Assembly (NCBI GenBank): GCA_021325035.1
Contig: JAJPHW010000024.1
Span: forward strand, 1-64,000
Source: Terriglobia bacterium
GTDB taxonomy: Bacteria; Acidobacteriota; Terriglobia; Terriglobales; Acidobacteriaceae
Length of the DNA: 64,000 nucleotides
Direction of reading: 5' to 3'
The position numbers were made by a program, and so were the translations under genes. Shown here piece by piece: positions 47,789 to 57,393 of this stretch. Position 1 is the first letter of the stretch; each line of letters begins with the position of its first letter. The notes under the pieces are model-generated. The model was given only the letters and a program-made list of their open reading frames with translations, was not told where the DNA came from and searched no databases.

Positions 47789-50700
47789 CGCGGGTAACGC
47801 ATTCCTCGCGCCGCTGCATCCGTTGGAGTTTGAGCGATTTGCTGTGGACGCTGGTTTATACGCTATTGGCCGCCATCGGATTGCTGGTGGTGATGATCGA
47901 GATGGCGGAAGCGGAAGGACCCAAGTACATTGCGGGCGTAAGTTATTTCGATCCGCAGACGTTGGGTACGCCATTAGTTTGGGCGAATGGCTTGGTGAAT
48001 TACTGCACCGATCAGGGTAACTTGAGCCCCATCATGCCGGGGCCGAGCGCGGATGCGTTGGTTGCGGACGCGATCAGCCAATGGGCTTTGATTCCCACAG
48101 CGGCGGTCACGTTCTATCACGGCGGACAGTTGGCCGAAGATGTGAATGGATCAAACGTTTACATCAATTCCGATGGGACGATCACTGAGCCGGCCGACAT
48201 CATGCCCAGCGCGACGGGAACTCCACTAGGAGTGGTCTATGACTACGACGGCTCGGTGACTGACGCTTTCTTAGGTCAGGGCGCGGGCGATCCGAGTGAG
48301 TGTTTTTATAACGCCATTTATGGCGGACTGGATAACTTCGCGACGAATGCGACGTTTCTTCATGCGCTGATCGTCATCAATGGGCAATGCATTTTGAATT
48401 CATCGCAGCAACCCGATGTGGAATATCGTCTCGTGCGCGTGTTAGGGCGCGTGCTGGGGCTCGATTGGTCGCAGGTAAATTTGAACGTCATCACCAACAA
48501 CCCTCCGCCGACGCCGGATGATTATGCAGGGTTTCCAGTGATGCATGCCGTGGATCCGACGAGCTGCGTGCCGATTACAAGCTGCTATTCGAATAACGGC
48601 GCGGTGAATCCCTATGTGCCGAAGATGGATGATCAAGCAGCGTTGTCGAATTTGTATCCGGTGACCGCGCAGAATATAGGCGATTTCACAGGAAAAGAGA
48701 TTTTTGCGCAGAATACGGCTGCAATTCAGGGGACGGTCAATTTTGTGAACACGAGCGGGCAAGCGGGCCAGCCGATGCAGGGAGTGAATGTAGTCGCGCG
48801 ATGGATTGATCCTTCAACAGGTTTGCCCTCCGGGCAATATGCGACGGCCTCGGTTTCGGGATTTTCATTCACCGGCGACGCCGGAAATATCGTGAGCGGA
48901 TATTACGATGCAACCGGCGAGCCGTTCAATCAATGGGGATCGAATCAGACGGGCGTGGAAGGTTCGTTCAATTTGGCGGGATTGCAGATTCCAAACGGCG
49001 CAAGCAGCGCACAGTATCAGTTGAGTGTGGAGGCGCTTGATCCGGAGTGGTCGCAACCAGTGGGGCCTTATGGGCCGTGGCAAGTGGAACCGTCGGGGAC
49101 GTTTCAACCGGTGGTTGTGAACGTCGAACTAAATGGCACGGCGCAGCATAATGTGTTGATGACGGGTAGCAAAGTGCCTGTGACGAATTTGTTTGGGCAG
49201 ACGTCGTATGCCTCGCCTGCGCTGTTGCCACCCACGGGAGATTTCATAGGCACGATGAATCCCTACGGCGATGCCGACTATTTGCAATTTAACGCGCGGA
49301 CGAACCGCACGCTGTCGGTTGAGATTACGGCGCTCGATGAAAAGGGCAATCCGACGGAGACGAAATCGCAGCCGGTGGTGGGAATGTGGGCGCTAGCTGA
49401 TCCGGGAACGAGTCCGGCGCCGGCTAATACGCCGGCGGCGTTTAATACTTCATATTTTGGACTTACGCGACTGGATGCATCGGTTTTGCAGAGTACGACA
49501 TTTCGCATCGGGATCATGGATTATCGCGGCGACGGGCGCCCTGACTACGGCTATCATGCGCGGTTGTTTTATGGTGACACTGTCACTCCAGCGCGGGCGA
49601 GCGTGGCGGGAGGGACCGCGATTGCGATTCAGGGTTATGGGTTTCAATCGAATTCGATGTTGAATGTTGCAGGCGCAAATTTGGGCTTGTTATCGCAGAC
49701 CAGCAACCAATTGATTGCGAATACTTTGCCGCAAGCAGACAGCCAGCAAAATATTTTGCTTAGCGATCCGGCGACGGGGGGAAGTTCAACGATGACGGGA
49801 GCGCTGATTATTGGCGCGGGACCGAACGATACGATCAAACTTATCGGTGGTTCGAACCAGCGAGCGCCGGTCGGAGGGCAGATTCCGAATCCGATTGTGA
49901 TGCAGGCAGTTGCGTCGGATGGGGCGACGCCCGTAGCTGGGGCGACGGTAGAGTTTACCTCCATTCCCTCGGTTGGGTTTACGGCATGTGGCGGGGCGAC
50001 GACTTGCACCATGCTGACCGACGAAACGGGCCGAGCAGCGACGGCGGCAACAGTGATGTCGTCGGGCGTGGCGGAAATTACGGCGCAGCTTGCGCCAGCG
50101 TCGTATCCATCGCCACAGCAAGCACAGGCAAATCTGGTGGGAAGTGAGAGCGCGCTCGATATTGCGTTGGTCCCGCAGTATTTAGAAGTTGCGCAGGGGG
50201 CGACCGTCAATTTGCCGCTGACGGCGCGGGTGCTGTCGAATGGCGTGCCGCAAGTGGGAGCGACCGTGGATTACATTCTGGTTAGAGGTGCGGGGTTTGC
50301 TTCGCTTGGAGCGACCACGCTGGTGACGGATTCGAATGGATACGCGACCAGTAATTTGCAAATCGCGGGAATGGCGGGAGATGTTCAGGTAGCAGCGTGC
50401 GTGGGGCCGCAGAATACTCCATGCCTGAGTTTCTACGGAACGTCAGTGCCGTTGAGTGTGATGCAGCTTCAACCGATTGCGGGAACGACACAGCTGTTGC
50501 AAGTCGGGCAGGCGTTCGCGCCGGTGACGGTACGGGCGACGGACCAGTCTTATCCGCCGAATCCGGTGATGGGCGCACCGGTGGCGTTTCAGACGGTGAT
50601 CGCGCGGACGAACAGTAACACACCGATCATCACGATCGGAGAGTTGAATATTACCGAGCCGCAACCGCCGGTGATATTGTCGTCGTCCACGCAAACGATT

Positions 50701-50838
50701 TTGTCGGATGCGAATGGGTTGGCGACGACCCAGATCAACACGGGAGTGGAGGGCGCGACGGTGGTTTTGGGAACGGCGAGCGTAGGGAGCGCGAGCGTGA
50801 GATATCAGTTGCAGTCGCTGTGGCCGATTGGGCCGTGA
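47785..50838 (+). CDS. Large secreted protein: matrixin-like N-terminal region plus Ig-like repeats
   Basis: TM/signal; layout VADAISQWALIP...YRLVRVLGRVLGLDWSQ...MDDQAALSNLYP typical of matrixins; C-terminal repeated Ig/IPT-like modules. Confidence 0.7.
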   Translation: MTRVTHSSRRCIRWSLSDLLWTLVYTLLAAIGLLVVMIEMAEAEGPKYIAGVSYFDPQTLGTPLVWANGLVNYCTDQGNLSPIMPGPSADALVADAISQWALIPTAAVTFYHGGQLAEDVNGSNVYINSDGTITEPADIMPSATGTPLGVVYDYDGSVTDAFLGQGAGDPSECFYNAIYGGLDNFATNATFLHALIVINGQCILNSSQQPDVEYRLVRVLGRVLGLDWSQVNLNVITNNPPPTPDDYAGFPVMHAVDPTSCVPITSCYSNNGAVNPYVPKMDDQAALSNLYPVTAQNIGDFTGKEIFAQNTAAIQGTVNFVNTSGQAGQPMQGVNVVARWIDPSTGLPSGQYATASVSGFSFTGDAGNIVSGYYDATGEPFNQWGSNQTGVEGSFNLAGLQIPNGASSAQYQLSVEALDPEWSQPVGPYGPWQVEPSGTFQPVVVNVELNGTAQHNVLMTGSKVPVTNLFGQTSYASPALLPPTGDFIGTMNPYGDADYLQFNARTNRTLSVEITALDEKGNPTETKSQPVVGMWALADPGTSPAPANTPAAFNTSYFGLTRLDASVLQSTTFRIGIMDYRGDGRPDYGYHARLFYGDTVTPARASVAGGTAIAIQGYGFQSNSMLNVAGANLGLLSQTSNQLIANTLPQADSQQNILLSDPATGGSSTMTGALIIGAGPNDTIKLIGGSNQRAPVGGQIPNPIVMQAVASDGATPVAGATVEFTSIPSVGFTACGGATTCTMLTDETGRAATAATVMSSGVAEITAQLAPASYPSPQQAQANLVGSESALDIALVPQYLEVAQGATVNLPLTARVLSNGVPQVGATVDYILVRGAGFASLGATTLVTDSNGYATSNLQIAGMAGDVQVAACVGPQNTPCLSFYGTSVPLSVMQLQPIAGTTQLLQVGQAFAPVTVRATDQSYPPNPVMGAPVAFQTVIARTNSNTPIITIGELNITEPQPPVILSSSTQTILSDANGLATTQINTGVEGATVVLGTASVGSASVRYQLQSLWPIGP

Positions 50839-50872
50839 GGCTGCGCTCGTCGTGCAAGACGTGAGAAACAGC

Positions 50873-50934
50873 AGGTCCCTCGACTGCGTGAATTCATTCG
50901 CAAAGCGAATGAATTCACTTCGCTCGGGATGACA
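50873..50934. repeat. Dispersed GGTCCCTCGACT...CTTCGCTCGGGATGACA element
   Basis: Central perfect 11-bp stem GAATTCATTCG-CAAAG-CGAATGAATTC. Confidence 0.8.
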
Positions 50935-51016
50935 CTTCTTTAATTTAATTCAACAAAAAATCAAAAGCGGCGGACGGGAATGTCTGCCGGCGCATAAACC
51001 GAGCCATGCAACTTAC

Positions 51017-51062
51017 AAAAGCAGATTCCTCGAGCGATAAAGCCGCTCTCGGAATGACAATG
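51017..51062. repeat. Dispersed AAAAGCAGATTCCTCG...CTCGGAATGACAA element
   Basis: Shares termini with the copy at 55211. Confidence 0.7.
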
Positions 51063-51091
51063 TGGAAAACAACAAAAGCTGATACGGTTTC

Positions 51092-51403
51092 TCACAACCT
51101 CAGGCGTGCAAAGAAATAGATGATCGGTGATGCCAAGGCTAGCGAAAGTACGCCTTGCCAGCGTGTTTGAGAATCCCCAAGGTCTCTAATTGCATAGATC
51201 ACCGTGAATAATGCTATCCAAGGCGAGATGCCCAGAATTATTAGCATTGGCAAGACGTAAACGATGGCAGCTACCTTGGGTATCTTGTCCAAAAGATGGC
51301 CATTAAGCCAGCCAATAGATGTGAGCCGAGCACAGAGATATAGTGCAGTCAGCAAAAAAATATTTGCGCAGGCAAGAACGAGAGCTGTTGTTAACTTCTT
51401 CAT
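51092..51403 (-). CDS. Small hypothetical membrane protein
   Basis: 103 aa, three hydrophobic segments. Confidence 0.5.
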   Translation of the reverse strand: MKKLTTALVLACANIFLLTALYLCARLTSIGWLNGHLLDKIPKVAAIVYVLPMLIILGISPWIALFTVIYAIRDLGDSQTRWQGVLSLALASPIIYFFARLRL

Positions 51404-51418
51404 ACTGATTCAATCACT

Positions 51419-53674
51419 TCACTTCCCTATCCATTGGTCCACCCAGTCGTTGACGGTTTTGTACCAGAGCTGGGAATTTTGCGGTTTCAAGACCCAGTGG
51501 CCTTCGTCGGGGAAGTAGAGCATCTTCGAGGGAACGCCCCGCATTTGAAGAGTCGTGAAGAGCTGGAAGCCTTCGCTGACGTCGAGACGATAATCTTTTT
51601 GTCCGTGGACGACCAGCATGGGCGTCTTGAAGTTTTTCGCGTATTGATGCGGAGACCATTTTTGATAAAGGTCGCGGTTGTCATAAGGAGTGCCTTTGAA
51701 CTCCCAGTTGTTAAACCAGAGTTCTTCGGTTGAGCCCCAAGCCGACTCGGCATTGAACATGCCGTCGTGCGAGACCAGGCATTTGAAACGGTCCGTGTGG
51801 CCTTCGATCCAGTTGATCATGTAGCCGCCGTAGCTGGCACCGAGGGCGCACTCGCGGTCTTTATCAATGAACGGATAAGTCTGCTCGGCGAAGTCGACGC
51901 CTTTCATTAAATCTTCGTAGGGCGCGCCACCCCAGTCGCCGTTGATGGCATCAATAAATTTTTGGCCGTATCCGGTTGAGCCGTGGAAGTTGATCATGAT
52001 GACGACGTAACCATTGGCGGCAAAAAGTTCGGGATTCCAGCGGTAGCTCCAGTCGTCTCCCCAAGCGCCTTCGGGGCCGCCGTGGATGAGGAACTTCACG
52101 GGGTATTTTTTGTCAGGATTGAAGTTGGGGGGCTTGACCATGAAGCCCTGTACTTTGTCGCCGTGAGCTCCGGTGAACCAGAAGGATGTGAGCGGAGACA
52201 TGGAGATTTGGGAGAGGAGCGCATCGTTGAAGTGGGTGAGCGCGCTAGGCGGCTTGGCACATACGGCGGATTGATAGTGGTCGGGTGACCCGGGAGTGCT
52301 TAATCGCTCAAATGTGCAGGGTTCCTGCGTTGCGCCAGGGCTGGTTACAAATATCTCATTTGGCCGCTCCAAACTCATGTGAGTGAATACCATTTTCCCA
52401 TCGTGTGTTATTGCGAGATCATCATTGACCCCGTCAAGTACATCTTGAGGAAGTTTGGTTGATTCGATTTCTTTTTTATAGATTGGAGCTTCACCGCGGT
52501 TATCTCCAGAGAAATAAATTGTGCTTCCATCTCGCGACCAGACTATGGCTCCTACCCAGCGATCAAAATCTTCTGTCAGATTTTTCTTCTCTCCGGTTTT
52601 GCGGTCGTAGAGCATGAGGCGAAAGCGGTCGCTCTCGTATCCGGGGCGCTGCTGGGCGCGGTAAGCGATGTACTTGCCATCGGGCGAGTAGAGCGGCGTC
52701 GAATCGCTGGCGGGATTGTCGGCGGTGATGTTCTTCGTCATCGCGATGATTTGGGCGGACGAGGCGTCCGCCCCTACGTTGACAGGGACGAGCCAGAGAT
52801 CGTTGTTGGTGGAGGCGGCGGGATTTTTATCGTGGTTGGAGGCGTAGCAAATCTCCTGGCCGTCGGGGGAGAAGGCGTAGTCGTCCTGCCCGCCGACGGA
52901 GAAGACGGGGGCGTCGTAGTCTCCGGGGGTGAGGTCGCGGGGGATGACTGCGAATGTACTCAACCTCTCATATCCGCCTGAGCTATCAACCTGAGGCACT
53001 GGATTAACAAAAATGTGCGTACGCTTCCCTTCTTTGTAGGCGTTCCAGTGGCGATAGAGAAGATGGGTGAAAATTTGTGCTTTGACTTTGGACTCCTCCG
53101 CCTCTTTCAACTTTTTCGCATTGCACGCATCCTCCTGGGCGGGAGCGCCGTCACACTCGGGATAAACGTCCGACGTAAACAAAATATTTTTCCCATCAGG
53201 AGACCAGAGTTCTCCGCTGGCTTCGGTGGCGATATTGGTGAACTGATGAACGCTGCTGACCGTGCCGGCAGCGCCGTCGAAGTCTGCGATCCAGACTTGC
53301 GAGCCGCCTTCTTTGGTTGAAAGAAATGCAAAGCGCTTGCCATCGGGAGACCAGCGGGGACGGTCGGCGTCCTGCTCGGCGATGATTTCACGTTCATCAC
53401 TTCCCACGTCTCGCAAATTCGGCGAGACATGGGGCACCCCCGCTTTTTCTTGGCCACCGCCTAGAGGGACGATCCAGATGTGCGGGGTCTTCGTGTTGGC
53501 GGCGAGGTCCACATCCACAACGCTGAAGATGACCCACTTGCCGTCGGGGGAGACTTCGGGTTCGCCGACACGCTTGAGCTTCATCATGTCCTCGAAGGAG
53601 AAGGGATGTTTGGCGGCGGCGAAGAGCGCGGCGGATGAGCAAAGAATGAAAATAAGAGCGAGAAGACCACGCAT
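51419..53674 (-). CDS. S9-family prolyl oligopeptidase (acylaminoacyl-peptidase-like), secreted
   Basis: Beta-propeller TolB-like repeats; GASYGGYMINWIEGHTDRFKCLVSHDGMFN; VVHGQKDYRLDVSEGFQLFTTLQ. Confidence 0.93.
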   Translation of the reverse strand: MRGLLALIFILCSSAALFAAAKHPFSFEDMMKLKRVGEPEVSPDGKWVIFSVVDVDLAANTKTPHIWIVPLGGGQEKAGVPHVSPNLRDVGSDEREIIAEQDADRPRWSPDGKRFAFLSTKEGGSQVWIADFDGAAGTVSSVHQFTNIATEASGELWSPDGKNILFTSDVYPECDGAPAQEDACNAKKLKEAEESKVKAQIFTHLLYRHWNAYKEGKRTHIFVNPVPQVDSSGGYERLSTFAVIPRDLTPGDYDAPVFSVGGQDDYAFSPDGQEICYASNHDKNPAASTNNDLWLVPVNVGADASSAQIIAMTKNITADNPASDSTPLYSPDGKYIAYRAQQRPGYESDRFRLMLYDRKTGEKKNLTEDFDRWVGAIVWSRDGSTIYFSGDNRGEAPIYKKEIESTKLPQDVLDGVNDDLAITHDGKMVFTHMSLERPNEIFVTSPGATQEPCTFERLSTPGSPDHYQSAVCAKPPSALTHFNDALLSQISMSPLTSFWFTGAHGDKVQGFMVKPPNFNPDKKYPVKFLIHGGPEGAWGDDWSYRWNPELFAANGYVVIMINFHGSTGYGQKFIDAINGDWGGAPYEDLMKGVDFAEQTYPFIDKDRECALGASYGGYMINWIEGHTDRFKCLVSHDGMFNAESAWGSTEELWFNNWEFKGTPYDNRDLYQKWSPHQYAKNFKTPMLVVHGQKDYRLDVSEGFQLFTTLQMRGVPSKMLYFPDEGHWVLKPQNSQLWYKTVNDWVDQWIGK

Positions 53675-53768
53675 GAGGCCTCCGGAGAAGAACGGAAAAG
53701 TTTAAATCATTTCGAGCAAGTGAATCGAGGGAACTCCCAGATGTGCCTGAGGAGATGCAGCGAAACAT

Positions 53769-53831
53769 GGGGTCCTTCGACTTCGCAAAGACGTTCGCTA
53801 TGCGAACTTCTTGCTTCGCTCAGGATGACAG
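53769..53831. repeat. Dispersed GGTCCTTCGACT...CTTCGCTCAGGATGACA element
   Basis: Same termini as the 23452 and 50873 copies. Confidence 0.75.
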
Positions 53832-53856
53832 TAATTTAAGAGTAAGTGCAAAAAGC

Positions 53857-53918
53857 AGGTCCCTCGACTATGTGAACTCATTCGCAAGACGAATGACTTC
53901 ACTTCGCTCGGGATGACA
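53857..53918. repeat. Dispersed GGTCCCTCGACT...CTTCGCTCGGGATGACA element
   Basis: Stem GTGAACTCATTCG-CAAGA-CGAATGACTTCAC; same family as 50873. Confidence 0.8.
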
Positions 53919-53933
53919 CCATTTCCAAGAGTC

Positions 53934-55160
53934 TTACTGAACGCAGGCGAGGATTTCGGATTCGGTGAGGGTGTGGTCAGAGGATTTGGCGCGCTGGAAA
54001 ACGGCGTCCACAATTTTTTCGTCGGCAGGCAGGCCGCGGCGTTCGAGCCAATAGACGACGTTCGACTTGCCGCTCATGGGGCCGATGTCAATGGTCTGCT
54101 CCATGCCGAAAACGTGCGCGGGCACGCCGGAATAGACGGCGTTGGCGAGTTCGACGTCGTTCTTTTTATAAGCTTTGATGACGGCGGCGGCGTGGACTCC
54201 GGTGGCGGTGCGAAAAGCGTCCTCGCCAAAGACAGGATAGTTCGCGGGAATGGGTACGCCGGTCGCGCGAGACACCGCGAGGCAATATTCCTTGAGGCGA
54301 GTTAGATCCTGATCGGCCCAGGGCGCAACGCCCATGAGTTTGAGGTTGACGAGCATCTGGTCAATTTGTGTATTACCGACACGCTCGCCGATGCCCAGCG
54401 CAGTGCCGTGAGCGCAATCGGCGCCCGCGACGAGAGCGGCCATGGAGTTGGCGACGGCGAATCCGCGATCGTCGTGGCCATGCCAGTCGAGACGGACTTT
54501 TTCTTTGGAAGGCTTAATTGCTTCTTCGATGACAAAGCGTATCAATGCTCCTGCACCAGCGGGCGTGGAGTGGCCGGCGGTGTCGCAAACGACGACGGCC
54601 TTCGCTCCGCAAGAAATTGCAGTGGAGTAAAGGCGCTTGACGGTTTCAGGATCGCAGCGCGTGGTGTCTTCGGTAACGTACATGCAATCGAGGCCGACGG
54701 AAACGGTGAACTTCACGGCTTTCTCGGTGGTTTGCAGGAGGAAGTCGTCAGTCCAATTTTCGGTGTAGCGACGAATGGGGCTGGAGCCGATGAAGGCTGC
54801 AACTTCGATGGGCAATCCGGTGCGTTGGGTGATTTCGGCGATAGGACGGATATCGCTTTCGAGTGTTCGCGCGGCGCAGTAGGGCTTAATTTTCATCTTG
54901 GCCGAAACAATTTCGCGGGCGAGAGCTTCGACGTGCTCAACCGCACGAGGGCCGGCGCCAGGAAGGCCGAGATCAAGCGAGTTGATGCCAAGCGATTCCA
55001 TTAGATGAAGAATGTGAATTTTTTCTTCGATGGATGGATCGCGGACGGAGGGCGATTGCAATCCGTCGCGGAGAGTTTCGTCAGTCAAGCGGACGGGCTT
55101 GTTGGGACGCAGCAGTTCTGGCTGGCGCTGGTTCCAGTCGAAGATGAGGTCGGTGTTCAT
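53934..55160 (-). CDS. 2-isopropylmalate synthase/homocitrate synthase-like (HMGL-type carboxyltransferase domain)
   Basis: VRLTDETLRDGLQSPSVRDPSIEEKIHIL..., LDWHGHDDRGFAVANSMAAL, GIGERVGNTQIDQMLV. Confidence 0.85.
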   Translation of the reverse strand: MNTDLIFDWNQRQPELLRPNKPVRLTDETLRDGLQSPSVRDPSIEEKIHILHLMESLGINSLDLGLPGAGPRAVEHVEALAREIVSAKMKIKPYCAARTLESDIRPIAEITQRTGLPIEVAAFIGSSPIRRYTENWTDDFLLQTTEKAVKFTVSVGLDCMYVTEDTTRCDPETVKRLYSTAISCGAKAVVVCDTAGHSTPAGAGALIRFVIEEAIKPSKEKVRLDWHGHDDRGFAVANSMAALVAGADCAHGTALGIGERVGNTQIDQMLVNLKLMGVAPWADQDLTRLKEYCLAVSRATGVPIPANYPVFGEDAFRTATGVHAAAVIKAYKKNDVELANAVYSGVPAHVFGMEQTIDIGPMSGKSNVVYWLERRGLPADEKIVDAVFQRAKSSDHTLTESEILACVQ

Positions 55161-55210
55161 TGACGAAGCTATTTTAGCGGATGGAGAGTCAAGTGCGTTA
55201 AGACGCGGAT

Positions 55211-55264
55211 AAAAGCAGATTCCTCGCACGTTCTCGCTTCGCTACGAACGGCTCGGAATGACAA
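55211..55264. repeat. Dispersed AAAAGCAGATTCCTCG...CTCGGAATGACAA element
   Basis: Same termini as the 51017 copy. Confidence 0.7.
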
Positions 55265-55283
55265 GGGATTGAAGTCAGAAATG

Positions 55284-55778
55284 CTAGTCAAATTCAAATT
55301 TGGGAGCGGGCTGGTTTGCTCCGACGCGGCCAGCGGTGACTTCTGCGATGAAATAATTTTCGCTCTTCACCGGAGTTGCGGCCATGCGGCGCAACATCGC
55401 GATCTGGCCGATGTGCGTGAGGGCATCCGCGATGGGTCCCTGAAATAAATTTTCTGGAACGGCATGCAATGGATTCCCTGTGGCGAGGTAATCATCAAAG
55501 CGCTCCAGCACGGCATGAAAACGCTCGCGCTCTTCGTTCCAAGCCATCGGCTCGGAGACATGCCAATGCTGCTTGCCTTGCGCCATGGAAAGCGCCCATT
55601 CCATGAGATCGCTGATGTGAGCAAGAATCTGGCGGGGCGTGCGGGCGCCCTCGCATGCACGGAAATCGCCGAAGGTTGCGGGGGCGTCACGCAACATTTT
55701 GCCGCCGCGATATGCGATGGTGGCAAGAGAGTGGCGAAGTAAATCGCGCCTGGGGTCGCTGGCCGATGAGTTGGTCAT
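55284..55778 (-). CDS. DinB-like four-helix protein
   Basis: TPRQILAHISDLMEWALSMAQGK...IADALTHIGQIAMLRRMA; ATGA overlap with the ALDH stop; AAAGGAAC upstream. Confidence 0.7.
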   Translation of the reverse strand: MTNSSASDPRRDLLRHSLATIAYRGGKMLRDAPATFGDFRACEGARTPRQILAHISDLMEWALSMAQGKQHWHVSEPMAWNEERERFHAVLERFDDYLATGNPLHAVPENLFQGPIADALTHIGQIAMLRRMAATPVKSENYFIAEVTAGRVGANQPAPKFEFD

Positions 55779-57349
55779 AGTTGTTCCTTTCGGCGCAAGA
55801 GACCGAGCGTTCGTAAAGCACCACGCAGCCGTTGCGCAGAGGATTTGGCGAATTGCATATCCACGAAGCCTTCCATCTGGCGCGTGAAAGCTTCTCCGTA
55901 ACCATACCACCAGAGTTTTTTCATTTTTGGCAAGCGATCAGTGTCGAGATATTTGATGCGAACCATTTCTTCGAGGCCGTATTTCCCGTGAGTGCGACCG
56001 ATGCCGCTGGCTTTCACACCGCCGTGCGGAGCTTCGCTGATGCCAAAGCAGGAAATCACGTCGTTGACCATGACGGTTCCCGCATGGATGCGGCGTGCCA
56101 TGGCTTCGCCGCGGGATTGATTTTTTGTCCATACGGTGGCGGCTAGTCCGTAGTTGGAATCATTGGCGAAGCGTATCGCCTCGTCGTCGGAATCGAAGGG
56201 CATGATAGGAAGTACCGGGCCGAAAGTTTCTTCGCGCATGACGGTCATGGAGTGGTTGACATCGGCAAGAACAGTTGGTGCGTAGAAATTTGGGCCGAGA
56301 TGCGTGAGGCGTTCGCCACCGGCCAGCACATGGGCGCCCCGTGCGCGTGCGTCTTCGACTTGCGCTTCGACGATGCGAAGCTGACGCTCATGAATCATGG
56401 GACCAATGTCGGTTTGTGGATCGAGGCCGCTGCCAACGCGCAATTGTTGGGTCTTGGCAACGCAAGCTTCGACGAACCGCATATAAATACTGCGGTGGAC
56501 ATAACAGCGCTCGACAGAGAGACAGGCTTGCCCTGCATTCACGAAAGCTCCCCAGACGGCTCCACTGGACGCGACGTCTATGTCGGCGTCATCGAGAACA
56601 AGCATGGGATCTTTGCCGCCGAGTTCGAGAACCACGGGCAGCAGACGGGCAGCAGCTGTTTGTGCAATTCGTTTTCCGGTGGCGACGCTACCCGTAAATA
56701 TCAACTTATCAATATTGGAATTGACCAAAGCGGCGCCGGTTGGGGCGTCCCCTATGACAACTTGAAATACATCTTTCGGCACTCCAGCCTGGTGAAATAG
56801 AGAAGCAAGTTCCAATGCGATGAGCGGAGTCAACTCCGAGGGCTTCAAGATGACTGCATTGCCCGCTATCAGCGCGGCGAGAGTCTCTGTCGCGGGAATG
56901 GAAAAGGGGTAATTCCATGGAGAGATGATGCCGATGACGCCATAAGGCTCGCGGAGAATGCGTCCGGTTTTGGTCTTCATCGCGAGACTGCGGTGCAGCA
57001 AAGCCTCATCATGAAGAAACGAACGGGCATTTTCGATGCAAAAGCGCGCGGAGTCCAAGACCACGTTTACTTCTGTCAGCAGGGCTTCAACCACAGGCTT
57101 GCCAGCTTCCAAGGTGATGGCGCGAGCAATATCAGTTTTTTTAGCGTGAAGCAGATCTTGGAAATTGCGCAGAACCTCGATGCGTTTTGAGATTCGTAGA
57201 GCGTTCCATGCTGGTTGGGCTTGGCGCGCGCGAAGAACAGCTTGAGCGACTTCGGCATCCGGCTGGCACTCGATTTCGCGCAACAGTTCGCCGGTGGCAG
57301 GATTAAAAGATTGGATGGTCCGTCGCTCGATTTGTACTTCAGTGGCCAC
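55775..57349 (-). CDS. Aldehyde dehydrogenase family protein
   Basis: GVIGIISPWNYPFSIP, FTGSVATGKRIAQTAA, VLELGGKDPMLVLDDAD, NAGQACLSVERCYV. Confidence 0.95.
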   Translation of the reverse strand: MATEVQIERRTIQSFNPATGELLREIECQPDAEVAQAVLRARQAQPAWNALRISKRIEVLRNFQDLLHAKKTDIARAITLEAGKPVVEALLTEVNVVLDSARFCIENARSFLHDEALLHRSLAMKTKTGRILREPYGVIGIISPWNYPFSIPATETLAALIAGNAVILKPSELTPLIALELASLFHQAGVPKDVFQVVIGDAPTGAALVNSNIDKLIFTGSVATGKRIAQTAAARLLPVVLELGGKDPMLVLDDADIDVASSGAVWGAFVNAGQACLSVERCYVHRSIYMRFVEACVAKTQQLRVGSGLDPQTDIGPMIHERQLRIVEAQVEDARARGAHVLAGGERLTHLGPNFYAPTVLADVNHSMTVMREETFGPVLPIMPFDSDDEAIRFANDSNYGLAATVWTKNQSRGEAMARRIHAGTVMVNDVISCFGISEAPHGGVKASGIGRTHGKYGLEEMVRIKYLDTDRLPKMKKLWWYGYGEAFTRQMEGFVDMQFAKSSAQRLRGALRTLGLLRRKEQL

Positions 57350-57393
57350 GGCAAGAGTTTACGCGGGCGAGGGCGCCCGCGCCACACGAACGT

